Of a stretch of DNA of 64,000 nt, positions 1 through 12,424 are shown piece by piece. Within the stretch, counting starts at the first letter, position 1, and every line of letters starts with the position of its first letter. Made by a program: the position numbers and the translations under genes. The notes beneath the pieces were generated by a model. The model did not search any database. It saw only the letters and a program-made list of their open reading frames with translations, and was not told the origin of the DNA. Origin of the DNA: Hyalella azteca (lineage: Eukaryota; Arthropoda; Malacostraca; Amphipoda; Hyalellidae); contig NW_025931949.1 in assembly GCF_000764305.2 (NCBI RefSeq), positions 434,001 through 498,000 of the forward strand. Reading direction: 5' to 3'.

Positions 1-3000
1 CATTTTTTTCGAAATTCACGTTACTCGTGAAGACCTCATGTTAATATAGTTTACTTCGACTGCCAGAATCGATCTTCCATCCTCTCGCATTTTTCCATGA
101 GTAATCCTTGACCGCCAACGAAGGCAAAAATTCCTCCTTATTGTTATCACCGGGTCAGAAGATTTTCTGCTGGCTCCAAGGAAGCGAGGCTCCTATTTCT
201 GAAGAGCAAGAATTTTCCGGGCCGAGTGTCGTGCCTGAGACAGCTGAACGTATTATGCCTGCGGACGAGCGGTGCTCGACTAGACCGCCTTTACGCAAAT
301 GACAAGAATCGCCTCGGATATACGCACCTGAAGTACATGGTGCCATCCGGTTCTATAGATTCACAATTCTATCCCTCGACTCTTATTGCTGGTCACTTTT
401 TTATTTACATTTTAATAGTTATTTTAATAGTAGTTATTAACACTGGGTTTTTCGCTCCTGTGACTTCGTGCTAGTTGTATTTCTGTGATGATTGAGACAC
501 TTTTTGTTTTGAGCCGAATATTTGATCATGCAATTATTCTCCAGCGTACACTGGCAACCGATCTGTCATTTCTGAACCCAGTCGCGGCATAACGCAATTA
601 TTGCATAATATTAGCTTTCATCGTTCAGTTATTGCATGAACTCTTACGAGCTCATTTTGTGTTCTATGGTATGTACAAATATTCATTAATATATTAATTT
701 GATTTTACTCTCGTAATAACTGCAATCTTGAAGCTAAGGAATTTTTCTTACTTTTTTCCGTCAAAATTAATTCGATTTTGCGCTAGTGAATGGTTTCCTG
801 ATTTGCTGTCCATTTATATCTTGTCTGATTAATGTGTGTCCATTTTTATACCAGTGTTTGTACTTCTTACATTGACGAGTTACTTCCTTGCTCGTCAATA
901 TGTTTCTATTTCTCGCGTTTTAAATTCATTTGCTTATGTGTAACCCGATTAAGAAGTCATCTTTTCTGCTCTTTGTCATCTTGGGATATCTATTATTCTA
1001 TTTTTCATTGCTCCCATAAGAAAACCATCCTCATTTCTGTAGTTCCAGAGGCTTCTGGTTCAGTGATCAGTGATCTTTCTAAATAAAGCCGCAAATTTTT
1101 GCTGTCGTATATTGATGTTCAGCTAATTGGTCAAACTCGGTCCCACCGACCACTCCGCTGAAGTTCCTATCTAGAAACTGATTTTAAGCGCTATTTTTGC
1201 TCTGAACGCTGCACGGGAATGAAATTCTGTACAGATATTTTTTATGTCTTTTTGATTTCCCAACCAAAAAATTCGTGAACATTTTTTCTTCTAATGTTGT
1301 AGCCATGAAGCACGTAATAAAGTTCTCAACTTGAACAGTTAGAGCCAAATTCGTTACCAAATCATTCACTCCTCTTAGAATGTAGCTTCCGACAGTCAAG
1401 GGTTATTTCAATGCGGCTTCTAATCATTATTTTCGTAAAAATCATATTCGTCTATTTGTGAATGCTTAGCAATGCACTTTATACTTCCTTAAATTCACTG
1501 AATGATCAGTGAACTCAGTTCCTTCGCAGTTCATTCGGCGTTGTGTTAACAGAGGTTTCATACATTATATTTGCATTGAAGAGACGAGTTTCCATTATTT
1601 TTAACAGATGTTCATCGCATTCAACTCTTCACTATATGACGCTGCATCACAGAAATTAAGGTCGTATTGCTCTGGACAGAATCCCGTCATTTTAAAAGTT
1701 AAGCATTTGGCGAACTCGAGAATGAATATCGTTTAAACAATCGAGAAATGATCTCGACTCGAAACAAATTTGCATATTATTAATAGATGATTATTTTTTT
1801 GTGTATTTGAGAAGGCGATATTTCTGTTACTTATCATACGTGTGCGGAGCGTAGGGAGGCAAAGCAGGAAACGTCAGTTAGGCGCCCCATGCCTAATGAA
1901 AAAACATTCACTGTTATTTTTACCTGGAATGTTGCAAATTGTAGTCAATAAATCAGAGCGCGAAGTGTTGCGTCATTCACACAATCTCACATGCGCACAG
2001 CTTTGCTCAGTTTCCACGTGCAGTGCGGATCTTAATGAGATAGATCACTGAGATTAATATCAGGAAAGGGATTTTTTCGTACGAATTTTGGCATGGCTTA
2101 ATTATTGCGTACCCAGAATCAATGAATGTGACCGTTGTTCTTGCAAGAAGTATTTTTTAGACAAAATTATTTCAGACATCCGTTGAAGCATATTATCAAA
2201 CAGTCCGTCGAATTAAGTACTATCCTCCTATGTCAACTAGACAGATCATAAATTGCATTTATTGCTCATTCGAGTCGACCATCAACAAATGGACTAAGCT
2301 GCGCACGTTGAAGAAGACGAGTTATGTATGATAAAGCGTCCGAATGTCTGCGTATATTTGATGACCAGAGCGAGGAGGTAATGTACGCAGGTAATCTGCT
2401 TACGCTCAGCTCGGATTATTTCATCCTTGACTGATATTGATGGCCAATAGTTAGCCCTCGCTTCCATCGTCCAGTAATTTACTGCTCTGAGTTATTGATG
2501 GTCAGGATTTGCCTTGCCTGTAGATTAGTCTACGTGCCGATAGAATTTCAAACACTTCCCGTTAGTTTTGTTTGTTATCATTGGGTGAAAACGTGGGAGT
2601 TTTGGAACCGTTTTATGATTGAAAATACTATTATTCCTGCGGCTTGCATGCTTTGTTTTCTTGTCAAAATATATTTATTTTATTTTTGCTTCTTTCAATG
2701 TATTTTTCAGAATGGTTTTGAATGGGTGGTTATCGTTAGAAAATATACCTACTTGTTTCGTGCCACCTTTTTCAACTGTGCAAATTTTGGGTTCGCGTGT
2801 AAAGCGATTAAAAATTCTTAAGTTGCTGAAGCGTGCGACGCCTGCTCTATCTAGCTCTCGTCTCGCACAAGTGTTTTAACGCGCCTCTCTGGGCAATCGC
2901 TGATGCTCTTCGCTCCGCCTCTTGACATAAGCTCTTGTGTCGATACTAAGTATGCACTCAAGTTGCTCACCATCATAAACTTTTGACAACTTCTTTCCCC

Positions 3001-4748
3001 TAACACGGCTTCTATAAATTTGTTCCCTCGCTTGGCCTGAAAAATACCTTCACTTCACTGTGGCGCACAAATTCTCTATTTGCATTTCGTTTCCTATAGT
3101 GAACTTTTATTTCTTATGACTAATGCGTCTGTGAACTCCTTGCAGTGTGTGATCTAACTACCAAAAATTAAAATACTTTGGGACAAGTAAAAGTTGCTGC
3201 ATTTTTTCAGCGCATCAAGTCTCATTAAAAAAAATTATATCTACATTGCTACCACGATTCATGGTTGCTCGAACTGAAATTTTACCCGCCAAATTGGTCA
3301 AATGAGTCTTGTGGTAATTGAATTTGCATCTGTGTTTTTTTTTGGCCAATTTTCCGAAATTCTACTTTTTGTACCGTCAGAAGCCCGTCGTTGATCCGTG
3401 CTAGATGACTTCATGTATCGCCGCTTTGGTCAAGAGAAACTTGTCCTTCTTCTACATTATTTTCGATAAATTTCGTTTTTCTAGTCGTGTCCGTGAAGTT
3501 AAAATTCACTGCCTTATCACTGTCATCTTCGATGCATGTTTTTACTTGCGAATGGTTCTATAAAGAAGCCGATAATGTTCCGTTTCTTGCGAACGCACTG
3601 TTAACACAAACTCGCCTCCTTGCAGAGCCCGACAATCTATTGTAAATCCCGCTCGACCGCTCAGTTCAGTTGGAGTGCCGCTTGCTAATTTACCTCGCAA
3701 ATCCCAGCGCATCTATCCACTTCTCTCGCAGAGTCCCGGCACCATTCTTTACTGCTTCACAAAGGCATTTTGCGGCAACGGACGCTCGAGATGGAAAAAC
3801 AATGCTCAGGATGACAGCAGAAAAGTTTGCTTTTGTTTTAAGAATAAATTGAACGAATGCATGGGGAAGAAAAATCCCTTCTGCCGCCGTTTTTGCTGCA
3901 TGACGAATTGCCCACTAATTACTGCCGCTGTGCTGGGTGAAGGCATCTCATGGTCGTTCTCAATGCCCTATTTTCATCCAAAAAATTTGTTTTCATTTCT
4001 AGTTGTGAAAGTTAGGTTTCACTTAAGGGCATATTTACGTTTCGCAATATATATAAAATATATAATATATTCAGTACAAATTATAGTTCTATTTTTTAAT
4101 CTTTAATTGGAAGTGCGATCATGGCTATGAAACTAAGATGAACTATTATCGTTAAAAGCGATATTAAGATAAGAATAGAATATTCCTACTTCTATATGCC
4201 CCTCACATTTACCAGATTAGGTGCGCGTTCCATCTTTAGATTAATCAAAACATGAATACTGGAATTATTCATTGAACGCTTTTGTTTCTCACCCAAAATG
4301 AGACATTGCAAGGTGGCTATAATTCATTGATATTTTCCCATGTAGGTTACATTCTCTCAAAGCGACGAAGCATCTCAAAGCGACGACCAACTCAGTTGTA
4401 GTGCGCAAATGATCGTTTCTGCCATGAAACCAAGGCAGCGATGATGTTTTGTGGAGCTCTAACTAACGCGAAGACTCCTTAATAGAGTTCTCCAGCTCAT
4501 GGACCCAAAGCTTAGCTCCTTACAAACGCTGCCTTTAAAGGACGATTTGTTCTTGTCTGTTACACACCGACATCGCAGGCCAGTAAATTGTTGCTTGTCA
4601 ACTCGTGTTTGCCTCCACACGCGTGCTTAGGCTCTCCGTGTGTGTGTTGGTGTCACCGTTGCTTAAAGCATAAATCTCTGCTTCACCAGGAGGGTAATAG
4701 GCCTGTATAGTAATTATTCCAACGTCCCCATTACATTCAGATGCTTTT
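1..4748. other. Non-coding stretch, no gene recognised
   Basis: AT-rich DNA with only short open frames (up to about 143 codons at 3675-4106 on the plus strand) whose translations show no family motif and look like chance. A 19-bp direct repeat (core TCTCAAAGCGACGA) sits near 4355-4388. Two overlapping TCAGTT initiator-like words occur at 3661-3671, but no DPE stands at the right distance. I see nothing else to annotate. Confidence 0.6.
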
Positions 4749-4772
4749 TTAAGTTAAGTTAAGTTAAGTTAA
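4749..4772. repeat. Short (TTAAG)n microsatellite
   Basis: Just under five tandem copies of the pentamer TTAAG follow a run of T. This is ordinary slippage sequence, too short to be more. Confidence 0.85.
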
Positions 4773-7700
4773 ATTCTTGGTAGGCTTCAGTCTTGGTTTT
4801 GCACTATCCGAAATTCTACGAGATTGCTCAAAACTTTGTATTAACTCGCTTAATTCTCCGTCAAGCTTTGAGGAGATGAATTCAGATTCAATCATCAATA
4901 GAATAGCGAAGTTTCAGTTAAAAGTACAGGGTTTCGAGAAAATATATTTCCGCCGTGATATCTAAAAATAATGCATAGAATGGAATTGCAGAAGACTACA
5001 GCAATGTGCACGCCAGCTCAAGATATAATAACCAGTGCACGTGTAAGAACTAACTCGTCTCTCCTCGCCTCTCATCGTTCAAGTAACCTATCCTCGACTA
5101 TATTCTTTATTACAACTTCTGTCTGTAAGATTCGCAGATTATTGAATTATGTACGTGGTTTCATTGTGTTATTTGTGGAAAAGTGAATGTAGCGGCAAGG
5201 ATGAAAACTTCGAGCGAATAACTTTTTTTTCAGTTGGACGAATCGCGAACCTCGCAGGAAAATACCCGCGATGATTTTCACAAACTTATTCTATGTTTTT
5301 TCAGCACACCTCGTCTTTTCCCTGAGGCTCGCTTTCACGCATGAATAACTCATGATTTATGTGAACACACTTTCTGCCTGAAGTTCATTAATTAAATTTA
5401 GGACGGATTCCAGAGCCGAGTATCCAGGAGTATTTTTTGTAGGAAGGCGAATTTTTTTTTTAGTTGTCTCCTTTACGTGCAAATCCCGCGGCTTCTGAGA
5501 TCGAAGTTGAGCTATGTACTCTTCCTTTCATTATTTTATGATGCCTGCATGTACATGTCGGATTTTTTTTTATATTTTTACACTGGTCGAAGAATTAAAA
5601 CTCGGTGAAAAAGTGCCTGGAAAGCTCTTTGACGAGGCTGACTAATCCTGCCCGATCCTAGCGAGGTGTGTCGAAATATTACCTCGTTGGTACCCTTTGT
5701 ATCTCAACAGCAATTTTTACCGGGCTGTGGTCTAGCCTATGGTGTTGCCGGGTTGAATATCAGGAGAGGCTGATGCTTCTCGACGAAATATTAGCCGAGT
5801 TACTCAGGCTCGTTCTACATCCTCGTATAATTTACAGGCTATACGGTGCCTTACGCTAAAGTAATGGCGAGAGCAACCCATGCCTCACTGCTTGTAAGCT
5901 TCGGCTAACGGCCAATTGATGCTGGGATGATGCTGCCGCAGCGAGCGCCTAAATTTTGACTAAAACAGACGTAAACTGAGATCTGGGGAATTGCTTCCGG
6001 CTTTTAATCTCTTGTAATCCTGAAACCAGTACACTATTGAGAACAGCATTTCACAAACTGAGTAAATACGGCAAAAAGCTCTTTTTTCCGAAATAGTAAC
6101 AGTATTCATGAACGTGTTGAGTCTTACCTGTCTGAATTATTTCAAAGGAAATCAATGGAATGATAGAAACTTTTTGCTCGACTTGAATGCGCAAGCTATG
6201 AAAAATGCAATGGTTTTCCTTAAAAAACTTTTGAAACATTTTTTAAAGAGCTTTGAGCTACGTAAGTGGAAGTCAAGAAACCTCAATTTGCATCCATCCA
6301 TCCAGAAGGATAGAAAAACTTTTTTTCAGGCCAGCGTCTCCACACGTGCCTCACGCCAGACTATATTCAAGTCAGAGGCGCCAGGTCGAGTTCGAAACCA
6401 ACAGAAACCAACCGTCAGGTCGAGTTCGAGCAGACATTTTTGCTCCTGAGAGCTCTCATATTGATGAAAGTCCTTCACTACTAACGAATGCTCCACTCTT
6501 CTGTTCTTGTTGATTTCTCAGCGCTATGTTTTCTCTGAAGCACTTGAAGCGCGCGTAGGCTGATCGAATAAAAGTGTTTATCGTCGAAGAAAAAGTCATG
6601 TGACTTTAGCTTTCGTACGTTACAGATATTGAACATTGAATTGAAAGAACACCCTTGGTGAGACAGGTTTTTTTTCAATTCTCTCAACTTACCAGAAACT
6701 TTTATCCACTCTTTCCATGTATCATACAAAATCATTTATTTATGGAATGCAGTTAATTATCAATTTATTATTTCATCTCTCAGCTTAGTGTATTCTGTGA
6801 CACTGTTCAACATGATGAACACGGCAGACATTCATTAGTCTACGCAGATCGTTCCTACTTATAGTCTATAATTGAATTTGGTTACAAATTTGTCGCGTTT
6901 CGCCATGATGTATGCACCTGATTCAAGCCGCAGCCAATAAAAACGTTGGCAGTCGACTTTGTGGTTTATTTTATAATTAGGCGAGTGCCTTGTCAAAGCG
7001 ATAATTAGAGCCGTGCTTGTGAAGTGTTCGAATTGGTTTAATTCAATTTAGGTAATTAGTATGAGGCTGACAGCGATGCCGTCCGTTGCAGTGAAATGTT
7101 GCCTTTGAGCTCGCCCGAATTCCTCGTTAACATGAGCACTGGAATTAATTGCGAATGCTCTTGCCACTCTTGTGTCGATACTGGAGTTCGGATTCTTGCT
7201 CGCTGTGTGACTTACGCGCTGAAATTTGCTTTGAACCATTTTATGTCTGCAAAAATACGATGCGAGTGTTCTGTACCCAATTTACCTCCAGTTGACACGT
7301 TTTATTGACGTTGCAGCTCACTTCGCGCGTGAGGTGAATAAAATGAGGTTGTTTTGGTAGTTGTTCAATCAATATACAGCGATGAATTGCTTTATTCACT
7401 AACATTCGCATTTTAGAATATGCCTCTAAAATCACTTTGTTTGCTAAAATCACTTTGGTTTATTTAAAAATGTGTTTTCAAGGTTGCAGCATGTTCGTCT
7501 TCATTGACTTGGTGCCACCGGCCTATGTCGGGCAATCTGTTCGACGTTGACAGTCTTCCTTGCATGATCAGGCCAGCACGCAAACTCTCATATTTTATTT
7601 CCTTATTTAATAGCTGTCCCGATAGTCGAAAGCCATCACTCTTGTCTCACACGCTGCCATGCAAGAGACTCGGGAGCTTCCAAAATTCATCGATATCCTC

Positions 7701-8363
7701 CAGATGTAGGTTCATAATTTAATATACGCTGCTCGACCAGCGCTGGGCTCGGAACCAATCTAGCATGTCCGTTTGCATTTAGCTTAACACCTCTGATGGA
7801 GCGGAAGCTTTCCGTTGAGCTCTCATTTGCATCTTCCAATATTCCTTGGCTTGCTGGGTCGGTGCTGCGCGGGCCAACAGACAGGCTGCGTGAGATCCTT
7901 TACTCTGTATTCCTGTTCTAAATCATCACCTGCATCTGCATTTTATTTTTTACAAAGCTTAACTACTCGTACATTGAGAGATGTATCACTCTTCTAAATT
8001 CGCGATCATTGATGTAATCTCAAAGATTTTAGATATATTGGTTACGATCTCTTTATGTTTATCGTTGTATAGAATTTGCATTGAATATGAAATATAACCA
8101 CGTTTTTCTTCTCTTCGCTTTGTGTCCGTCTGTCATCAAAAATTCAAACCTTAATTTAGAGCACTTCTGAAGATCCTAGAAACATGAAATTTGGCTTGCA
8201 TGCTTATGATGCCTAGCAATTCAAGATTTGATCATCAGAAGTAATAATTAAAAAAAAGTAAAAAACTGAAAATTCATGGTTGGGAATCCAGTTTTTTGTC
8301 GAAAATCCTGAGTTGCCAACCCTGGAAAATGATTTGAATTGCTAAAATTGCTAAACTAAATAG
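4773..8363. other. Non-coding stretch, no gene recognised
   Basis: AT-rich with short chance open frames on both strands. The two overlapping plus-strand frames near 6108-6513 share no recognisable domain and have no splice context I could support. No repeats of note. Confidence 0.6.
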
Positions 8364-8705
8364 TAGTGAATAAATAAATCTAAATAAACATTTTTAAAAA
8401 TCACGTTTTTTTGGTGGTTACAAAACTAAAAACAATGAAATAAAACAAATAGAAAAAACTTTTAAAAACCACGCTTTCTTAACGGACAAAATAGAAAAAC
8501 ATTAACTCTGAAATAACATTAAAGTTATGTACAGTAGAATGTTATGTAATGTCATGTAAGAGTTAATGTTTTTTTTTTTGTCCGTTAAGAAAACGTGGTT
8601 TTTTAAAGTCTTTTTAAATTTGTTTTATTCCATTGTTTTTTGTTTTGTAACTACCAGAAAAATGTGTTTTTTAAAAGTGGTTTTTTAGATATATTTATTT
8701 TACTC
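8364..8705. mobile_element. Imperfect long hairpin, MITE-like
   Basis: The left arm (about 8364-8509) is the imperfect reverse complement of the right arm (about 8559-8705), with a loop of about 49 bases. Clear matching pairs are TTAACGGACAAAAT near 8480 against TTTGTCCGTTAAG near 8577, and GGTTACAAAACTAAAAACAA near 8417 against TTGTTTTTTGTTTTGTAACT near 8633. Both arms end in AT-rich sequence containing AAATCTA or its complement. No coding capacity and no clear target duplication are visible, so the superfamily is unknown. It is most likely a non-autonomous inverted-repeat element. A read-through transcript would fold into an RNA hairpin with a stem of about 145 bp. Confidence 0.7.
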
Positions 8706-10233
8706 AAATCTCGTGAAAATCAGCATCACCTGACGTTACTTATTGTCTAATTTTTCTGATCTTGTGCGGTAATTGTCCTTCTTTCACACTTACATAGCCT
8801 TTCAGCAGTATTGCCTAATTTTCTGCTATTGTGTTGATTACATTATACGATTTTTTCTGACAGTAATTGATGCGGCATAATGTTGAAATTTTTTAAATCA
8901 TTTTTTCACGGACAGAAATTACGTCTACGCCGCTGATCTCCAATGCATTTCTGAAGTGCATTTCATTCTCTGTCATATGTAATTCAAGAATTTTAGGGCA
9001 CTTTTATGCAATAACCAATCTAACTTATTGAGCATTCTTTCTCATACATGAGTGCGATCGTGAACTATGCTGCATGAATTCTTGCGTGGCTGTCACCAAA
9101 ATTATTCTTGTGGGTCGCCGCCCAACTTTGACGATAACGAAGCGCAAGTTTGGTAAGCTGAGAGTACCTCTCATCTCAAGCCTGCCCAGAGCTTCTCGTC
9201 TCGCGTCACAAAATCAAAGTCATGGCTACCTACACTTTTCAGCTTCCACTTTTATTTTTTAACTTCCCACCCTAAGATGGTTATAAAAACATGACTATCG
9301 AACATATGGTTAAAGACATGATCAAGTAATCGAAGATGATATCATGGGAAAGTGCAATGAATACTCGCATTTTCATTAAAAGACGAACTGGTGAAATCAG
9401 TGACTTGCTGTTAATCGTAAATTTGCTGATGAATGTGTCCGCGTATCAATGGATAAATTATGTGTGTCTATAAATTGATAAATTAGCAGTCGTGCTGACA
9501 TGAAATAATACGTCAAATCGTTTCTGGAGTGTCAAATTGTGCACTTTTCATTAAATTTTTAGACTTTTTCATCACTGTCTATTTAACGACTGTTTTTTAT
9601 AACTTCGTCTTTAGTATAGTTTACTGAAGTCATTTTTACAAAAAAATCATCAATTACGATATTGAAAGGTTATTTTCAATTGTTCTTTTTACTATATAAT
9701 CGTAATAATTGTGCGATTTTGTAACGTGACACAGCTTGTTAATCAGCAGGAAATTGATTATGTTTGAATTTTTAAATATTAAAAAAATGGATATGCTGTT
9801 GGAACAATTCTAATTAAAACCCATCGTATCAAATTAGTTCGTTTTGATCGTGATGTTGGTCTGGTTTCTGCTTTGAAGCATAGGAGAAGAGCCTTGTTTG
9901 CTCACACCGAAGCCAGTGATGTTTCTTCGAGTTGTAAACATCAGTCTCTGAAGAAGAGGGCAAAAACTGCCTTCATGTAAGTGTTCCGCAGAAGTTAGAA
10001 GATAATTAGTGTCCTTAATTGTCAGTTTGACTCGCAACTAAAGTTTGCTTGTTCTTGTTCCTGCTTTGGGTCGACGCCAAATATTTCTTTGAGGCTTCCA
10101 ACCGTCCTGGCAGGAGACGACCTGACAAAGCGTCAGGTCTTTGGTTGGTAAATCGTACTCGTAAATCATTCTGTGTTTTTTTTATTGGTCTATTATTAGG
10201 CAATTATTAATGCTACAAATAGATGGTGTTGTA
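8706..10233. other. Non-coding stretch, no gene recognised
   Basis: AT-rich spacer between the hairpin element and the Tc1-like transposon. Only chance frames of 60-70 codons are present. The last two bases (10232-10233, TA) are the Tc1-type target site. Confidence 0.6.
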
Positions 10234-10437
10234 CAGCCCGACGCAAAAGGTTAGCCCCACCCCTTTAAAACATCATAACACATCGAGTTTTGCGAGTTTT
10301 ATTGTGCAAATGGTGGCAAACGAATCGTCTTGGTCTCAGTAATCAAAATACAATAGACTGTAGTGAAAATGTAATTAGTAACGGAGAAAATGAAAAACAC
10401 ACGTTTTTGCACCGACGCAAAAGATTAGCCCCACTTT
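10234..10437 (+). repeat. Left terminal inverted repeat of the Tc1-like element
   Basis: It pairs with 11609-11814. The outer direct repeat begins at 10234 and the inner copy lies at 10412-10437, both containing CCGACGCAAAAG followed by a TTAGCCCCAC block. The outer ~60 bp is nearly identical between the two ends; the middle part has diverged. Confidence 0.88.
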
Positions 10438-10492
10438 GTACATTTTGACATTTTAGGCAAAACAAAATATACGTCAGCTGCAAAACTAAAAG

Positions 10493-11505
10493 TTATTTAC
10501 CGATATGCTCCCCGTTGGCTTTGTAGACATCCAAGCACCGCTTTTTCATGCCCTGAGACAATCTACGGAGGTAGTTGGGGCCCAGATTGGACCAGGCGGC
10601 TTGAATGGCCAACTCGAGTTCTTTCTTCGTGTCATACTGCTTCCCGCAGGCGTAGACGATCCCAGCCATGTACCCCCCGACGTTCTCAATGGGATTCAGA
10701 TCGGGGGACTTGGCTGGCCAGTCCATAACCCGGATTTTGGCACGCTTGAAGAAGGCCTTGGTCGTGCGCGCCGTATGGATTGAGGCATTATCTTGATGGA
10801 AGATGGCGCCGCGGCGAATTTGGTGGCGGATGACGGGAAGTAGATGGTCCTCGAGCGTTTGGACATAGTCGTCCGCGCACTGGTTGCCTTCGAGGAAGAC
10901 GAGCTCACTCGTCCCGTTTGAATGAAAGGCCCCCCACACCATTACACTGCCCCCGCCATTTTGGCGGCTAAAAGCTGCCTTTGGATCATACCTGCGGCAA
11001 TGCCAGTAGTACTTCAGACCATCTGGGCCATCCAAATTCCATTTCTTCTAATCAGAGAAGATGGTTTTGGCCCAGGTGTCAGCACTAGTACTTGCATACT
11101 TAGTGCCCCATGCGACCCTGGCATGCTTGTGAACCTCGGTCAATTGGGGGGGGCCTTGTTCATCTTCACGTATTGGAAGATGCCGGAGGACGCGACGGTG
11201 CGAGAGACGGTGGACTTGTAGACATTGAGCTTCAACTTTTGGAGTTGTTTAGGCGCGCTCAAGTCGCCGGGCACCGCAACTCGGAAGAGGCGACGCGTGT
11301 CACGGGCCGACATCTTCTTGGAGCGGCCTTTGGAGTGCCACTTTCCGTAGTTCACGGGGTCCTTGAGATAGTTGGAGATGGCTTTGCGGCTACACCCCAC
11401 TTGTGCCTCCATTTGACGCAGGCTAGGGCCCTCGCCCTCAGACAGCGCCATCAGGGCTTGAATGGCACCTTTCTGAAACTCAGTTAGAGGCTTTCCCGCG
11501 CCCAT
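10493..11505 (-). pseudogene. Tc1-like DD34E transposase, broken by a frameshift and a stop
   Basis: This would be the cut-and-paste transposase of the surrounding element. Reading from 11505, the N-terminal part carries a helix-turn-helix-like region (LTEFQKGAIQAL, then LRQMEAQVGCSRKAISNYL), which in the family binds the terminal repeats. The catalytic part has the first Asp in LDGPDG, the second in FHQDNASIHTA and the Glu in SPDLNPIEN, with 34 residues between the second Asp and the Glu, so DD34E. The frame is lost at an 8-G run (11146-11153), where the remainder continues in another frame, and an in-frame TAG stands at 11048-11050 just before the first catalytic motif. The usual Trp after IENV is Gly. 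Length (about 337 codons) is normal for the family. The call is firm; the copy cannot be active as read. Confidence 0.92.
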
Positions 11506-11608
11506 TTCTTGCCTAGGTGAGCATAAGATCCGTGCACAACTACTACGCTATGAACGCACCCTTTGCAGCGAGTTACGCTGCGTCCTGTCCGAAAGAGCGC
11601 CAAACTTG

Positions 11609-11814
11609 CAAAGTGGGGCTAACCTTTTGCGTCGGTGCAAAAACACGGACCGCTTGATTTTTCCGCCAGTAATTAACTTCTTCACCAAATTTTACCTGCT
11701 ATAGATTGCAGAGCGCAAGACAAATCGTTTGCCACCATTTGCACGTTAAAACTGGCAAAACTCGATGTGTTATGATGTTTTAAAGGCGTGGGGCTAACCT
11801 TTTGCGTCGGGCTG
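11609..11814 (-). repeat. Right terminal inverted repeat of the Tc1-like element
   Basis: Reverse complement of the left repeat. The inner direct-repeat copy is at 11609-11638 (GGGGCTAACCTTTTGCGTCG) and the outer copy ends at 11814, next to the TA at 11815-11816. In known IR/DR elements such paired motifs are the transposase binding sites. Confidence 0.88.
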
Positions 11815-12401
11815 TATACCCGATTCAAGCGAGAGTGCAAGAGTAAATAAAAACATAAAAATTGCCGTCCGTTTGAATAATGCCTCCAGATATAGTCGAA
11901 TTCAATACTTAATTACTGCAGATGAGTGAAGAAAACTAGCAAATTCGGTTTATCTTTTGTTTACTCCTAGAGTGATTGTTCCTGAGCACCCCACCGCTGA
12001 GCTCGCGGTGTCTGACTGCAGGTCTCAGTTGTGGGGTTAAGTTATTAAGTAGGTAGGATTCCTTACATTAAGTTACTATATATGTAGGATACCTTTCATT
12101 TCCCTTCTCTGTCTCTTTCGTACGAAAGGCCGACGTCCCGTGTAAGCGACCTCCTGTTCCAGTGTCTTAGTTTCTGTTGCTTTTCACCTGTCCCTCCTTG
12201 TCACTTCGTTTCTTTGAGATGCTAACGCTGATTCTTACGAGCCAGCTTCAGCGGGCTGGACATCTGAAACCTCCCGCCCCTTGTGGGTGATGATTAATTT
12301 GAGATTTGAATAATTGGGACCTTCCACCTTGCTGGCGATGTTATATTTTGACCTCCGGTGCGAAGTGGCTTGGTAGCTGAAGCGCTTGCAAACCATTATA
12401 G

Positions 12402-12424
12402 TACTACTACTACCACTACTACTG
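12402..12424. repeat. Short (ACT)n microsatellite
   Basis: Interrupted run of ACT/ACC triplets, about seven units. Simple sequence only. Confidence 0.75.

Larger units (their letters stand above)
10234..11814 (-). mobile_element. Tc1/mariner-superfamily transposon, complete but inactivated
   Basis: The element is 1581 bp and is bounded by TA at 10232-10233 and 11815-11816, the target duplication typical of the superfamily. Its ends match as inverted repeats: CAGCCCGACGCAAAAGG on the left and the reverse complement ending GCGTCGGGCTG on the right. The inverted repeats run about 205 bp, and each carries the motif CCGACGCAAAAG twice, once at the tip and once at its inner end. This is the IR/DR plan known from Sleeping Beauty-type Tc1 elements. 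A single transposase frame lies inside on the minus strand and is disrupted. Both the boundaries and the family are well supported by sequence. Confidence 0.93.

Noticed and set aside
3675..4106. 143-codon plus-strand frame
   Set aside because: No recognisable domain; its end runs into simple AT-rich sequence. Treated as chance.
10505..11487. Plus-strand frames opposite the transposase
   Set aside because: Antisense shadows of the GC-richer transposase coding strand.
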